A stretch of DNA of 64,000 nucleotides, from positions 4,854,889 to 4,918,888 of the forward strand of contig OZ038326.1 in the NCBI GenBank assembly GCA_964035795.1, written 5' to 3'. Below, one piece after another: positions 10,934-24,100 of this stretch. The stretch's first letter is position 1; every line of letters starts with the position of its first letter. The translations under genes and the position numbers were made by a program. The stretch comes from Pterobdella sp. o SKG-2022 (taxonomy: Eukaryota > Annelida > Clitellata > Hirudinida > Piscicolidae). The notes beneath the pieces were generated by a model. That model saw nothing but the letters and a program-made list of their open reading frames with translations, ran no database searches and was not told the DNA's origin.

Positions 10934-13491
10934 CTAAAAAACAAACTTTTCCATTGGAAGCTGTTGTGAAATCTTGGAAACCCAAGCACCAACCAGAGGA
11001 AAAGTTTCTAGGTCACTCTGCTCTAGTGCTCTGTGTAGGTCCAAGTCTGTCTGTGTTGCCATGTCTCTGTGGTAGTTATGTTACGAGTGTTATTGGTTAG
11101 AGTTTTCAATTACTTTAGGTAAAAAAAGTTATGACTGGTTTTGTTTGGAATAAAAAGAAAATTTGTGAAACAACTATATAAAACTATTTTTTTGAATATT
11201 AAAATAACCAATAGAAATGTGATAAGAATCGAAATGAAATCACCCACCCAAAAATGAACAAAGTCTTATCGTCATCATCATCCCATTCATGAGCATCTTC
11301 AAAGTCACCAACATCACTTCCCAGGGCTGTGTAATAATCATCATCGCCATTATCATCTTCATCAGAGTTGTTGTACTTAATAAAATTTTCAAGGGCTTCA
11401 GATGCTACGTTATGGTTCTTGGTGTCGTTGGAGCTAATAGTGGAGTTATTACTAATGTTTTGGTGGAGAGTTTTGTTCAAAGATACGTCTGGAGAACGTA
11501 ACTTCAAATCAGAAAACACTTCACATAGGTCGCCAAGACTATCATTGTTCTTAGAGTCGTTTTTATTTGTTATTCCTTCATCTAGAAAAACTTCATTTAG
11601 TTGTTTGACACCGTAGTTGGAGAATCTGTCACTCATCATCTCAGTATAACTAAAACTATTCTCTAAGCCCCCACTAAGAACGAAGTTGTCTTCAAAATGG
11701 GGGTACCTCTTGTCTGCTACTTCATCATAGATAGGAATAGAATCAACCAACTCCAGTGAAGTATTGATGGGATCTTGTGTAGCACTCACAGATTGTTGTA
11801 TTGATTGTTCGAGCATGTGATTCAATGAAAGGTTTTGTTGCAGATAGTCTTCCAAACGTTGCAATCCTTCCTTACTTTCCATGTCTGCATAGCATCCCAA
11901 GAAATCCCAGTACTCTCTCCATTCTATCAACATCTCTTTTGCCACCTGCCTGTTTTACATTATTTTATCAATTAACCTAGGTATTTTGTTATTTTTTTCT
12001 AGTAATCTTAAAAGCTTGAAATGAAATTTTTAATAAATAGAAATATATTCAAATATAAATTGCACCTCAGTTAATGTAAACAGAACAATATATTATATAA
12101 ATTAATGCTCTTTAAAAAATAGCATAATAATTTATTTTTCAAAAACACACCACATACCTGCAAGCCCTTTCAAGTCCTTTGTTCACATCAAGTTTCTTCA
12201 CTGACGACAGAATATTCCTGTTACCAAACTTAACCTTTAAAAAATTTTTAATTAGTAATTATATAGCAATTTTTATTAGAGCTCAAAGCACTTGCTACAA
12301 ATTTAACAGTGATAACTTTCATTTGAAACCTTGTCACAGATTAGTGGAATTAGAAAAATTTAATGTAACAAAAACACAGAAGCAGATGCTAACCTTTTTA
12401 TAAAACTTGTGAGCCTCAGCTTCACACATAGGTCCAGCCAATGCATACACTTTTCTAGGTACATCTGTATGCTTTTGATTTAATGGAGACAATACTTTTT
12501 CCCATTCAGAATAATCCTCTTGTGTGCTTGTGGGATGGTTTAAATCTGCTTTTTTAGTTGTAATATGAGAGGTGGAGAATGAGATGTTAGAGTTGATGAC
12601 ACGAAGAAGGGGTTTGTTATTGGGGGTTCTGAAGATTAAGGCTGTTTTAGAAGCACTGGGATTTTTTGCCTGACGATGGCTCGGTGGGGTGGGTGTGAGG
12701 ATGTTGTAGAAACTATTTGTCTTTTTTGGAGTGGTTTCAACTTCATTTTCAGAGCATTTTATATGATAATAACTTGTTTTAATGCAGCTTGTTGGGTTAA
12801 ATTTGTTGGGACAAAATGGTCTGACAAGCTCGGGTGGTGTGGAATTATCTTCACTTCTTAATATTGCTACATAATACCAGTCATCAAAAAGCTTGCAAAT
12901 CTTTTCTTTATTCTCCTTATTGGCACTCCTACTGCAAGCTACATCTTTAGCACTCTGATCAAAATTATTGAGAAGGGTTTTGTCAACATTCTTTTGAGAC
13001 AACAAATATTTGACAATCCCTTCATGACCAAACTTGGAGGCTATGTGGAGAGGAGTTTCAAAAAAGCCCTTCTCCCTAGCATTGAAATAGTAATCTTTTA
13101 GATGTTGGTGTTTGATTATTGGAACCTCTTCATTCATGTACAAATGTTTCAAAACCGATTCAAGAGATGTTACTATATATTTCATCATATCCAATTGATT
13201 GGCCTTACTGCATACATGCAATGCATTATATCTACAACCCTCGTGTAAAATAGTGGGTTTATCAACTGAGGTGACAAGATATCGCGGATTTTGTTCAACT
13301 AATTCTTTCACTTCATTTATCTTTCCAGTTTCGACTAACCTTCTGAACTTGTTTATTTCTGGTTGTTTGGGGCCAGAAAAACTGACTCCTTCAGTAACTA
13401 CTTTGTTGAGTGGTTTATCTAAATTTGGCTTAACATGAGGCTCGGACTTCTCAATATAAGTAGATGGCGCAGAATTCTTTTGAATATTTTC
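10934..13491 (-). CDS. ANKLE2: Ankyrin repeat and LEM domain-containing protein 2, 3' exons (N-terminus not located)
   Basis: ER and inner-nuclear-membrane protein that helps rebuild the nuclear envelope after mitosis by tuning BAF phosphorylation. Exons: 13491-12394, 12234-12158, 11949-11248, 11066-10934 (stop TAG), giving 669 codons in frame. Landmarks in order: NPRYLVTSVDKPTILHEGCR and YNALHVCSKANQ (ankyrin region), TPLHIASKFGHEGIVKYLL, WYYVAILRSEDNSTPPEL, ALAGPMCEAEAHKFYKK, then WREYWDFLGCYADMESKEGL (the family's WxEYWEFLG motif), TLFIFG and a C-terminal LEQSDLETFPLVGAWVSKI. An acidic stretch (SDEDDNGDDDYY) precedes the last exon. The LEM domain and N-terminal membrane segment expected upstream of residue 1 of exon 13491 were not found up to 16 kb, so the gene is probably longer. 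Confidence 0.92.
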
Positions 13492-14189
13492 CTAAATAAT
13501 TAAAAAATGGAATCAATTGAAATTTTGTAATATATCACGATAAATTTTATTTTTCTAACAAATGACCGTAATAAAAAAATTACCATTTCCAGTTTTTGCG
13601 TTTATACAAAGTAAAACATAAAAATTAATAGGTTTTAAAAGTGGTATAAGCTCCAACTAAAAGTTCATAAATTTCTTTGACATGTTTCGTTCAAAAAAAT
13701 CGATCAATTTTTCGAAATACTATACATTTTATTTCGATTTTTAATGCGAATGATTCATAACTGTAGTTTCATATTTTAAATATGTGAACTTTTTGCTTTA
13801 TTTTTTTCAAGAGACATTCTCTCATTTGAAAATTTCAGTTTTAACTATTCATGGTTCAGAGGTTAAACAGCATATAATATTTTACCATAAACTTCAATAG
13901 ATAAAGTTTTCTATACATTCAAATGTTGTGTAATTTTTGAGTAAATCTCTCATTTTTCGAATTTGGTTTGAGCGATTTCAAAATGTAATGCTAAGCCAGA
14001 TTATGTGCCTCCAAAAATTTATACAAAAAAAATATTATTAAATAACGTATACCACAAGATTAAAATCATTTTAAGAATTAATATCAGTAAAACGTGAAAA
14101 ATAATTTTTAAAATTATCCAGAAAATTGAATAAAATATTCATAAGAGACACAAGAGAATAATGTTAAAAAATGGCATTTAGAATGTCCA

Positions 14190-14512
<323 letters not shown>

Positions 14513-14702
14513 TAACTGAATTTATTCTCTTAGAAACATCGTATGTGCTTTTTATTCAGTATTTTTTTGTTTTTAATTGTTTTTTCAAATATATCTATCT
14601 AAATTTTTTTTTGAAGTTTTGGTCTTTTATTTGTCATAAGAATTCACGCTCCAACAAAAACAAAAAAAAAATATCGACATAAACTTCAAAATAAAACTAC
14701 AC

Positions 14703-14927
14703 TTAAGAGAAAGAGGAAGGAGAGCGGAGACAGGAAAGAATTCTGGTCGCATTGCCGCGGACAATTGCCAGGGAAATCTTCTGGCGCAACCAGACTGCCT
14801 CCAAAGGGTCCCCAGTCGCCTCGAAAAGTTTTCTACCTAACTTCTCAACAAAGCTGCCAGTATCTAAAAATCTCTTCATTTTGAGATTAAATCCAAAAAA
14901 TAATTTTCTATGTTTGTTTAGTGTCAT
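14703..14927 (-). pseudogene. Unrecognised open frame, possibly a transposon-protein remnant
   Basis: A 74-residue frame, FVEKLGRKLFEATGDPLEAV then WLRQKISLAIVRGNATRILS, lies in a patch that is much richer in GC than the flanks. It has no clear start context or splice sites. It resembles C-terminal segments of repetitive uncharacterised proteins in invertebrate genomes, but that impression comes from memory and could not be checked. Confidence 0.25.
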
Positions 14928-15875
14928 ATATGATCAGTAAAAAATATATAAGTTTTGGATATGATAAAACAAAAACTGCCCGAACAATAAAAACACACGA
15001 AAACACAAAGTATTTATCGAAGCAAATACAAAGCCTTTTGTAAGTTTAACTTACAATATAAAAAACTTGAATATGTATGTTAAGTTATCAAATACTTAAT
15101 GATTCCCAATAGAGTTTCGATCTATATTTTTAGTAAATAAAATACTATTTGAAAAGCTCATCAAGCATGTATTGTGATCTTAAACCTAATATTATTATTA
15201 TAAGTTCATTTGTATGCATACAAAAGCTTGACTATATAACCTAATTCGTTGAAAAATTAAAAAAAATCGGTTTAAAAAATTTTATAAACCATTAAAAATA
15301 GCAGTTATCCAATAATATCTATCCTAGAAACAGACAGTTCTATTCAAACACTTTTAATAACTGAAAAACACTAAGCTTATCGTAACATTGCAGAGACACA
15401 AAGGTGTATCGAAGCTTTCTTAGGCAGAACTGACATTATCAAGTACTTTGTGTTTGTGCACATGAACTACGATGGTTTAAATCATTTTTTTATTATCGTA
15501 TGAGGTTCGTTTTTTGTTCAATATCATCTGTTTTCTTGGTGTCTACCCTTCTTTCACACACTCAGGAGAATCATTAGGTAATGTAAGGCTTATGAAAAGC
15601 TTCGCGATTTAGATTAATAAATACCTTTTGTTTTTTTTACCTCACCATTGATTCAATATATATCTTTATTTCAATACACTTTTCAATATATGTTTTGTAT
15701 TTATTTCTGTTTTGTCGTCATAATTGCATTCTATTGTGTGTGTTTTTTAATTGCAATTAAAAAAAGGTAATGGGGCAATACAAAAGAAGAGTAAAAAATA
15801 AGATTATTGGGGATTATATTAAAAATCACTTGATAATGTAAGTTAGCCTCCCGAAAAGCTTTGTGTTTTAACTTA

Positions 15876-16131
15876 ATAACAATATTTTTAACAATTTCAA
15901 TGAACATAATTTAATAAATACATAAAAATATTCGAATTTATTTTTAGGTTTTTGCATTAACAAGTGATTGTAATGTAATGTAATGTAGTATTTATAAAGC
16001 GCTTTTCCTTATAGATCAAAGCGCTTGCTACAAATTTAATGTAGCGAAAACACACTGTGGAACAGGTGCTAATTGTCGGCCTCCAGTAACTTTAGATAAT
16101 TAGTCTAATGCTCAACCATTGAGCTATAGGG
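15876..16131 (-). mobile_element. tRNA-derived SINE, copy 2, with shared 94-bp 3' extension
   Basis: The SINE proper occupies 16131-15970 on the minus strand (head GCTCAATGGTTGAGCATTAG, tail ATTAC repeats). Bases 15969-15876 repeat the 94 bp that follow copy 1 at 4571-4664 with no mismatch seen by eye. The sequence before the SINE head is unrelated between the two copies. Confidence 0.9.
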
Positions 16132-16232
16132 GCCAAGTACTTGGCGTTTGTTTGCGACATTATCAAATGAAGGTATTTAATATAAGCTAGTTTAAAATTC
16201 AATGTTTAAAAATAATAATTATAAATAAAAAA

Positions 16233-16487
16233 ATGGCATTTTCTCAAGGAAAAATCTCACAAAAAACTACGTACTTAGTAATAAACCCAAGTGGAGATAT
16301 TAATACTGAATACCCATACGAATACTATGAGATTGAATCACACCACAAAACATATAAGCAAAATCCTATGTTTAAATCTTATTATGGAGCTTCTATTATG
16401 GAGTGGAAAACGTTTAAAACACGTGCCGTAATGTCAAACCTCGAGAGACTGCCACAAGGATCTGTTGTAAGGAGATTGCTATCTTGA
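16233..16487 (+). CDS. Small uncharacterised protein, 84 residues
   Basis: I do not recognise this protein. The frame starts at an ATG in an A-rich context and ends TGA. It begins MAFSQGKISQKTTYLVINPS, then has a tyrosine-rich YPYEYYEIESHHKTY, and ends QGSVVRRLLS. It is soluble-looking with no signal peptide or membrane segment. An AATAAA lies about 60 bp after the stop (near 16546), so it could be a genuine short or single-exon gene, or the last exon of one. It lies about 100 bp from the SINE copy 2 head. Codon use is not obviously biased. Moderate to low confidence that it is real. Confidence 0.4.
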   Translation: MAFSQGKISQKTTYLVINPSGDINTEYPYEYYEIESHHKTYKQNPMFKSYYGASIMEWKTFKTRAVMSNLERLPQGSVVRRLLS

Positions 16488-19400
16488 GATATATAACATT
16501 GAGCGTGTGTTTGGTTAAATGTCTTTAAAAGGATTGTTTAAAAGAAATAAATTTTTCTTCTATTGTTTTATTTTTTATGTGTTTAATTAAATGTGGTTTG
16601 ATTGTGTGAAATTTTAAAATTAGTATTCATAAGTTCTTAAAATTAATATTCATAAATCATAGAAATTATTATTCATTGAATTTTGAATAAATTATTGTAT
16701 TTATACATAATAAACTCAACTGTTAACGATAAGCAGCAACAAACTGATGCCAGACATCACTAAACTTTAGCATAACATTATACTATAGCTTGTACTAATA
16801 AGATTGTGTAGGAATTCGTTATTTAATTTGAAGACATTGGAGATCTGCTGTTTTAAATCTAGCACCGAATATGCTCTGTGAAGTTTTTTCTCCCTTACTG
16901 ATTGTTTTGTTGACTCTACAGGGTAAGTTAATTTTTTTTTTTGAAAAGGGGATTTGATAAAATTTCTGAAAAAGTTTTAGTTTTAAAAGTAAGAACAACA
17001 AACACAATGTATTTATAAATGAATTTATTTAATAAATAGTTTGTGTTTGTTGTCCTTACTTTTAGATTCAGGCTATTGTACTTCAATGTTTTAGTTTTAG
17101 TTTTTGAGGTTTTTATCGATAAATGATGAATACTAAAGCTAGAGTTTGGTATATAGTATCAATTATATTTCGATTTTATTAAAAAACTTAAATAATTAAG
17201 TTATAAATAGTTCATACATTTTCACACCATTTAACTTTTATTAAAATCAAAAAACAATAAAAAGAAAAAACCTTTTCTAACCCATTCTTTCTTTTTCAAA
17301 CAAAGCGCTACACATTAAAAATAAAAGTTTTTTTTTGATATTATGTGACAACAATCATCGCTCATGTGGTCACAAACGGAAGTGGTCATGCTCGCATGCG
17401 CAAGTGTTTGACTGAATGCTAAGTATTAGGGTGGGAGGCTGTGAGCTTGAGCGACAAATACGTCGTAATACAAGCATTTGAAGGATTATAATTGTGCTTT
17501 GGATTTTGGTTTACTTTTGATTGTCTGATTTATTGGTATAGTGCTGCATTTTTCTAAAATAAAGTTTATTTTTTTCGTTATTTTTTATTAACTTTAAAAA
17601 AACTCGAGAGTATTTACGCAAAAATTTGTAAATTTTCGAAAACATTTTGTAAAATTATTTCAAATTTATAAATTTCATAATTATTTTTCACTTACTTCTC
17701 TATTTTGAACTATTTTGCAATTTCTAATCGAATAAATATGGGGTTAAAATCAGACAAATTGTGGATCATAAAAACCTATAGTAGAAAAGTTTCTGTGTAA
17801 AAATCTTGCATTTTTAAGTACTTTTTGGGTACTTCAAAAAATATTTGAAAAAAACCTCTTTTTATATTATTGATTTAGATTCTTTTAGCTACAATCTCTT
17901 AATCAATTCAATTATATATTTTTTATCATTATTTTATTTCCTTAATTATCTTTTTTTTTAATTAATTTTTAATTAAACATTTTTCCATTTTTAATATAAC
18001 CTAGAAGTCTATCCATTTTAATAATTTAAAATTTTATGAATCATCTATTTTCAATGATTTAAAATTGTACAATTAATAAATAATTTTAATTAATAATTTT
18101 TCAAAAGATAAATAATGAATCACATAAATAAAGAGCTATAAATTGATAACACAAACGGCGCGGTTTTGCTTCAAAAATAATGGCAGTCATTTGGGTAAAA
18201 AAAGAAAACCCTATATGAAAGCATTAGCAATAACATCGCAATAACGATGGAAAGAAAATAACTAAAGTTGCTATTGAAACGATCATGAAAGAATAAAAGA
18301 CGCTTTCAATCAGTTATTTGTGATTGTGCGAAAGATTTTTTTTGTTGTTTGTTAAACAATCGACAATAAACGCCCGAGGAAGATCGTAAACTTTCTAAAA
18401 AATTGAAAATATTGAAACGCAATTAAGACTTAAGCTTTTATGACTTGAAAGCTGAGTTTGCAGTTGACGATTGCAAATTTTATTACTTTAGATTAAATAA
18501 TCATGAATTCAATAGAGTCAATAAAACTTTAACAAAAATAAAAGATAAAATTCAATAGAATTGATAAAAATTATTTTGTAATTACTTATATCATATTTTA
18601 AAAAAATTTAATCTACTTTTACTAATACTACTCTATCTCTTCCTTCTCTTCCTTTTCCTCCTCCTTCTTCTTCTCCTCCTCCTTCTGCTCCCTTTCCATT
18701 GTCATCCTCTTCTTCACCATAACCCCCACATACAAACATGCCGTATACAAATCCAGCTTTAATACCCAACCTCAATTAAGACAATGAGACTTAAAAACCT
18801 AATGTAGATCATGAGCTCAAAATCTCAGTTGAAAAGTAGATCCAAATCCTTAATTCTAAATCTCACCGCATCCATCTTCCTGTTTTTATTCGGTTTTTTC
18901 TTAACTTTTCAGTGTTTTTTTTCACTCTGCATGTGAAATTCTTCCAATTTTTAGTTTCTTAGTTACTTCAATTTTATAAAAATGATCAAAAAATGAAATC
19001 TTCAATTTATTTTCTCAGTTTTGCTTCGCGCTATATAAATTGAAATCCTTAAAAATAGTTTTTTATAATTCATTTTTGTTTGCACTATCTTTTTAATATC
19101 CGGTTCTCTTTCTTCGTAGAATATTTTTCATCGCTAATTATTTTCTTGAAAGTTCAAATTGTTCAATTCTCTATAGTTATATTAATAATGATTATATTAA
19201 TATTGGTTATATGTAAAATATATGTATATAATTAAAAGCATTTAAAATAGTTTAATGAATAACTGGGCTTTAAAAAATAATCTTGAATAGCAGCATTAAC
19301 CTGAACTGATTTTTGGAAGTCATGCCGATGTTATAATCAAATCGCTCAAAATTAAAAACAATAAATATACATAATAGCAATGATAGAAACAACAAATTTT

Positions 19401-19494
19401 TTTAAATAAAAACAATAATAAAAAGGACAGCAATAATCATATAACAAAAAAAACAATAAGCAAGAAATAATAATAACACTTATAGCTAAATAAC

Positions 19495-19622
19495 AATAAT
19501 AATAAAATAATAATAACAACAATAAAATAATAATAACAACAATAAAATAATAATAACAACAATAAAATAATAATAACAACAATAAAATAATAATAACAAC
19601 AATAAAATAATAATAACAATAA
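19495..19622. repeat. Tandem repeat of a 20-bp AT-rich unit, about six copies
   Basis: The unit AATAAAATAATAATAACAAC is repeated head to tail almost perfectly. It is open on the minus strand in all three frames, producing meaningless LLLFYCCYYYF-type peptides. Confidence 0.95.
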
Positions 19623-19734
19623 AATTATTGTGTATAATGACGGAAGCGGCACTGCGGAGCGTAACGAATGCTGAGGTATTTTTTGAAATCATGTTTAAAA
19701 CTATTGAGTTCTTAAACGTCATCATGTGAATTTT

Positions 19735-19950
19735 TTGTAAGGTACTCATCAATTAAAATACCGTATTTATGAGGTACTCACTATTTTTATTGATTTATAA
19801 TACCGTATTTATGTGGTATTCGTCATTTTAAATACCGTATTTAGGTGGTACTCACCACTTAAATCACCGTGCTCGTATGTATTCCTCTTCAAAATACCAT
19901 TTTTGACCTGTGAAACAACGTATTCGTATGTATTCATCTTTATAAACATA
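19735..19950. repeat. Degenerate tandem repeat of a ~40-bp unit
   Basis: A motif near AATACCGTATTTATG followed by GGTACTCATC recurs at about 19757, 19800, 19838 and, more decayed, near 19868 and 19920 (CGTATTCGTATGTATTCATC). Units are about 40 bp apart. Confidence 0.6.
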
Positions 19951-21119
19951 TTCGGTGTTAACCGTATCAAATATTTATAATTCAATGCATCAACCTCGCT
20001 TAATCTATACACATGATAGTAATAATTTATGAAAAATTAAATTGAAAAGTTTTAAAATTATTTATTATTTATTAAAATTTGTGAAATAGTGAAAATTTTT
20101 AATTTCCATTATAAATGATTTTTTATACCGATTAAAAGTGAAGATAAATGTTCACACCCCAATAATAATGACCTACTCTAAAACAACTATTTCAAATAAA
20201 AGTTCTCAAGTCTATCAATATAAGTCCTTAATATTCAATTAAAAAATACATGAAAATATAACTGTTTACAAAAAATATAAGTGATTACCCTTCTAGTATG
20301 AACCAGTGATTATGGCTATCAAATCGTTTGAAAAATATGGAAAAAATTAATTTTTCCCATTACTTATTCACGAAGTTTCTTATGAATTTAGATAGGATTT
20401 TTTTGGTGTTGTAACTATGTTTTTAATTAGACATTTTTATGCGATTTCCACTAGATTTATAATTTTGTTGATTTATGCGTTCAAATACGCGCTTGTGACA
20501 ATAAATTTTGATTTAATTGAATGAATAAATTATATATAAATAATCGGATTGAATTTTGAAAATATCAACAAAAAAAGTTTATTAAAGCTTAAAAGGTGAT
20601 GTTTTAGATTAATGTTTGGGTCTCAATAGCAAACCCCTTCTTCAAGTATTCGCTATATAAAACAGAGGTAATAATTGGAATTACATAAAAAAAGTAAATT
20701 TTATTTATATATTATATATAATAATAATAATCGATTGAAAAAATTTATAAATTATTACTATATATAAGGTAAATGATAATTATAAAAAAATACATATAAA
20801 TTATAACTATATAAATCATAAAATTATTATAAAAATGAAGAACGATTGAAGTGATGTGAACTCCAAAAGTTTTTGAACCCCATCTCCTTGATGGCACTTT
20901 TGTCCGTTGACGCATAAAAAGGAAAGAAATTGTGGTCGCGTTATGGGCTAGTTTAGTACTAAAGTTTCTATAAATGATAACGATTAATAAATAATGCCTT
21001 TTAAATAAATACTCTGCCTCCATTATAATAATAATCATCTTTATTATACGATTACTCATCTCACTTCCTGTATTATAATCATTTTTATTAATATAATTTT
21101 AACTAAACTTGCCACATAG

Positions 21120-24100
21120 GTACTGAGGCGAAAACTCATGGTGCGCAAAAGTGGGAGGTATCCACCTGGAGTGACTGCGTGCCTTTGAATGAGCAGGATG
21201 CGGGCGTGGGTAGCTATCATGGCGGGGTTGTTATCACGAATCATGACGCAACATACAACGATGATGATATAACGAAAGAAAATAATAATATGAAGAATAA
21301 AAAAAAAATATATATAAATAATTATAATATAAATAAAAATATTAATTATTATTATCAAAGCATGAATAATTTCAAGAAAAAGAACAACAATCTATGGTAT
21401 AATGGACTTTTTATAGAGGGAAAGAGAAATATCGAGAAAAGACCGGAAGAAGGCATGCTTGAGTCAAAATGTCGTTACCAGGGTAACATGCTTGGTGTGA
21501 GGGTGAGGAATGTCACGTGTGTAAAGAGATGTGACGATGATAGTGATGAAGATGGCGGTGTTGATGGCCTCGATATTGAAGACTTTTTGAGTGATAAAAA
21601 GGAAAATTTTGAGAGTGACAACTGGAAGGATTTTGTATCGACGATTCCAAAAAATAGCACTAAAGGTGCCGATGAGATGTGTGATGAAGAATCGAGGCCG
21701 AAAAGAAAGGAGTTGTGTCTGTTGAAGTGCGCAGACTCGTGCGTTTTCAAGTATGACTTTTTCAACGTGAACATTGCCGCAGAATATGGGCATCTATCAA
21801 AAAATGAAAAACTGGAAAGAATAAATTTAAAATCTAACACAAGCATGGCTAGAAAGGGAAGCAATAAGAAGAAAGTTAAAAGGCCGGCACCAAGTCTGCA
21901 AGGTTTTATGACGACTTGCAATATTTCAATATCTACTCGATCATTAAATTCACATTTATTTCAAAGGGATTAAATTGTTTTGGAAACATATAAACCAATA
22001 TGAAACCTTTGAAATTTCTAAGGCATGGCGGTTCTACGTGAGGCGGATGATTGCCCGTCTATGAGAAGGACTGCAAGTTCCAATGAGCAAATCCATACCC
22101 AGCCAAGTTTGACCTTTTCATTATATTTTAACTATACTTTTGAAAAAATAATAAGTATGAATTTTTGAAAATAATATATGTTACTTTACCATAATTTTCA
22201 CCAAACATAAGATACAATACATTATAACATATTTACCAAAAAAAGAATGTAACACATTGCAATAGTCTATAACACATCAAATAATCCCAAAGGCATTATG
22301 AAGTACAATCTAGGAAAGTGGGGTAGTTGCAAGCAAGGTGACGCCAATGTTGGAGGTCTCGGTTGGAAGCACAGGGTTGTGGAAGTTATGGATGAGAGGT
22401 AGATGTGAAAAAGAATTTCATATATTCTCATTATAGATTTAAGTATTATAAGTAGTGTGTTTCACTTGAGAATATAAGTTCATCATAAGAAAAGTTTTAA
22501 GAACTAAAATAAATTCCAAAAAGTTTTTTTCGTTTGAATATCAGTGGGATTCGAATGATTAAAATGGTTTTTAGTGATTTCATTCTAATAACAGAGTCCT
22601 CTAATGCTTTTTATGTATGTATCATTATAGATTTCAAGTGTTCGAGGTGTTATCTAATAATGTAATTGTACGGATAAAACATTTGTTTCCATTGTAGTAT
22701 AGTTTTTCAAATGTTTTTAGAAAAACTTTAAATGAACACTCTTCACTGTTGGCTTGCTGGAAAAAAAATATTCAAGCAATTAAAAAAGCAGTTGTACTTA
22801 GTTTTTAGTTTATAATGTTGATAATCTCAATAGAATGTACTTACAATGATGTTTCTAACGCAAATGCAAATATTAGAAAATTGTATGAAAAAACTTGCAG
22901 AAAAAAAGATACAATAGGAACATATAATAAGAATTACATAAAACCCATGACAATGGAAATGTGTTCTTTACAAATGGACGAAAAAAAGGAAAAAACTTCG
23001 AATATCAAAAACATAGTGTTTTCTTGTATTCCATCTTTTCCCGGTTATTATTCAATTATTAGTTAATATTTTATTATTTATATATTTTAATAACAATTCA
23101 TTTTTAATCATTTTTATAGGAATAATTTAATTTTTAATATAAAATTATTTTTTTCATAATAAATTTTTTTTTTTAGAGTCTAAAAGTTTTCTAAGCTTCT
23201 TAAAATCAATAGAAGTTTTTGGCCCTTGGTCCCTCTACAACGAATCTTCATTCCACCAGATAAACTCTTTTTACACCCCTCAACAGAACCACAACTTTGA
23301 AACATTATACAACCATCACTCAGTGAGGGTTTCAGGCTTGAAAACCTGGATAGAACATTTACTGCTAACGAGGCCACAGTGTAACAATGATGCTCCCAAT
23401 CGACTTAGTGATCAGTCTTTCAAAAGCAATAAGAATATAACTACTTTTAATGAGAAAGGCAGAAACCAATGTGAAGAGTAAGTTTTTCATAACACTCATT
23501 ATCAGTATAAAATGCCAGAGCTTATGCCGCTATAATCGTACTTATGGTTGTACTATATTATTTTTAATTTATTTTATTTTTATTATTTGTAGGGCGCGCA
23601 GTTTGCAAACTAGGTTTGCTGCAGAGGCGCTGTTCTAATCAGAAGGGCTATGAAAAAGAAATTTGGCTATAAAGATGCGTTTTTAAACGCTTGCGAAAAA
23701 TTTTAAGAGAAGGTGAAAGACGGACATTAAGTGGAAGAGAGTTCCATAAGTGAGGGGCGATATGCGAGAAGGAGCGATGTAAGAAAGGTTTAGAAGAGAC
23801 AGGCTGATGTAGGCATAAACCAGAGTTGGAAGACCTGAGAGACTCAGGAGTCTGTCTAATGGAAAGACGGTCATATAAATAAGCCGGCTGATTAAAATAT
23901 AAGATGTTAGCCGTGAGCCATAGCAACTTGAACTGGGCTCTTAGTACGACCGGCAGCCAATGGAGGCGATCGAGACAGGTGTGAGATGAAGAATAGTAGT
24001 CGGCTTGAAGAGCGGTTTTAGCAGCGCGATTTTGGAGAGATTGCAACTTAGAAATAAGACAGTTCGGGAGTCGACAAAGAAGAGAGTTACAGTAATCAAT

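Larger units (their letters stand above)
16500..21119. other. Repeat-rich intergenic DNA upstream of the THSD7-like gene
   Basis: No gene was recognised. A short GC-richer patch at 17345-17470 contains CGCATGCGCAAGTG and could be a promoter or first non-coding exon. A polypyrimidine run sits at 18630-18720. The first coding exon(s) of the THSD7-like gene, with its signal peptide, should lie here but could not be identified. Confidence 0.4.

Noticed and set aside
12279..12310. SINE fragment in ANKLE2 intron (AAAGCACTTGCTACAAATTT)
   Set aside because: It resembles the SINE body but is only about 25 bp long, too short to support.
14703..14927. N-terminal exon of ANKLE2
   Set aside because: It is on the same strand and upstream, but its sequence has no resemblance to a LEM domain or to the ANKLE2 N-terminal region, and no splice site fits.
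19352..19752. Minus-strand open frames rich in Leu, Tyr and Cys
   Set aside because: They are translations of the 20-bp tandem repeat and are open in all frames because the unit lacks stops.
21464..21921. Minus-strand frames of 109 and 148 residues opposite the THSD7 exon
   Set aside because: They are antisense shadows of the 21120-21902 exon, whose plus frame has TSR motifs.
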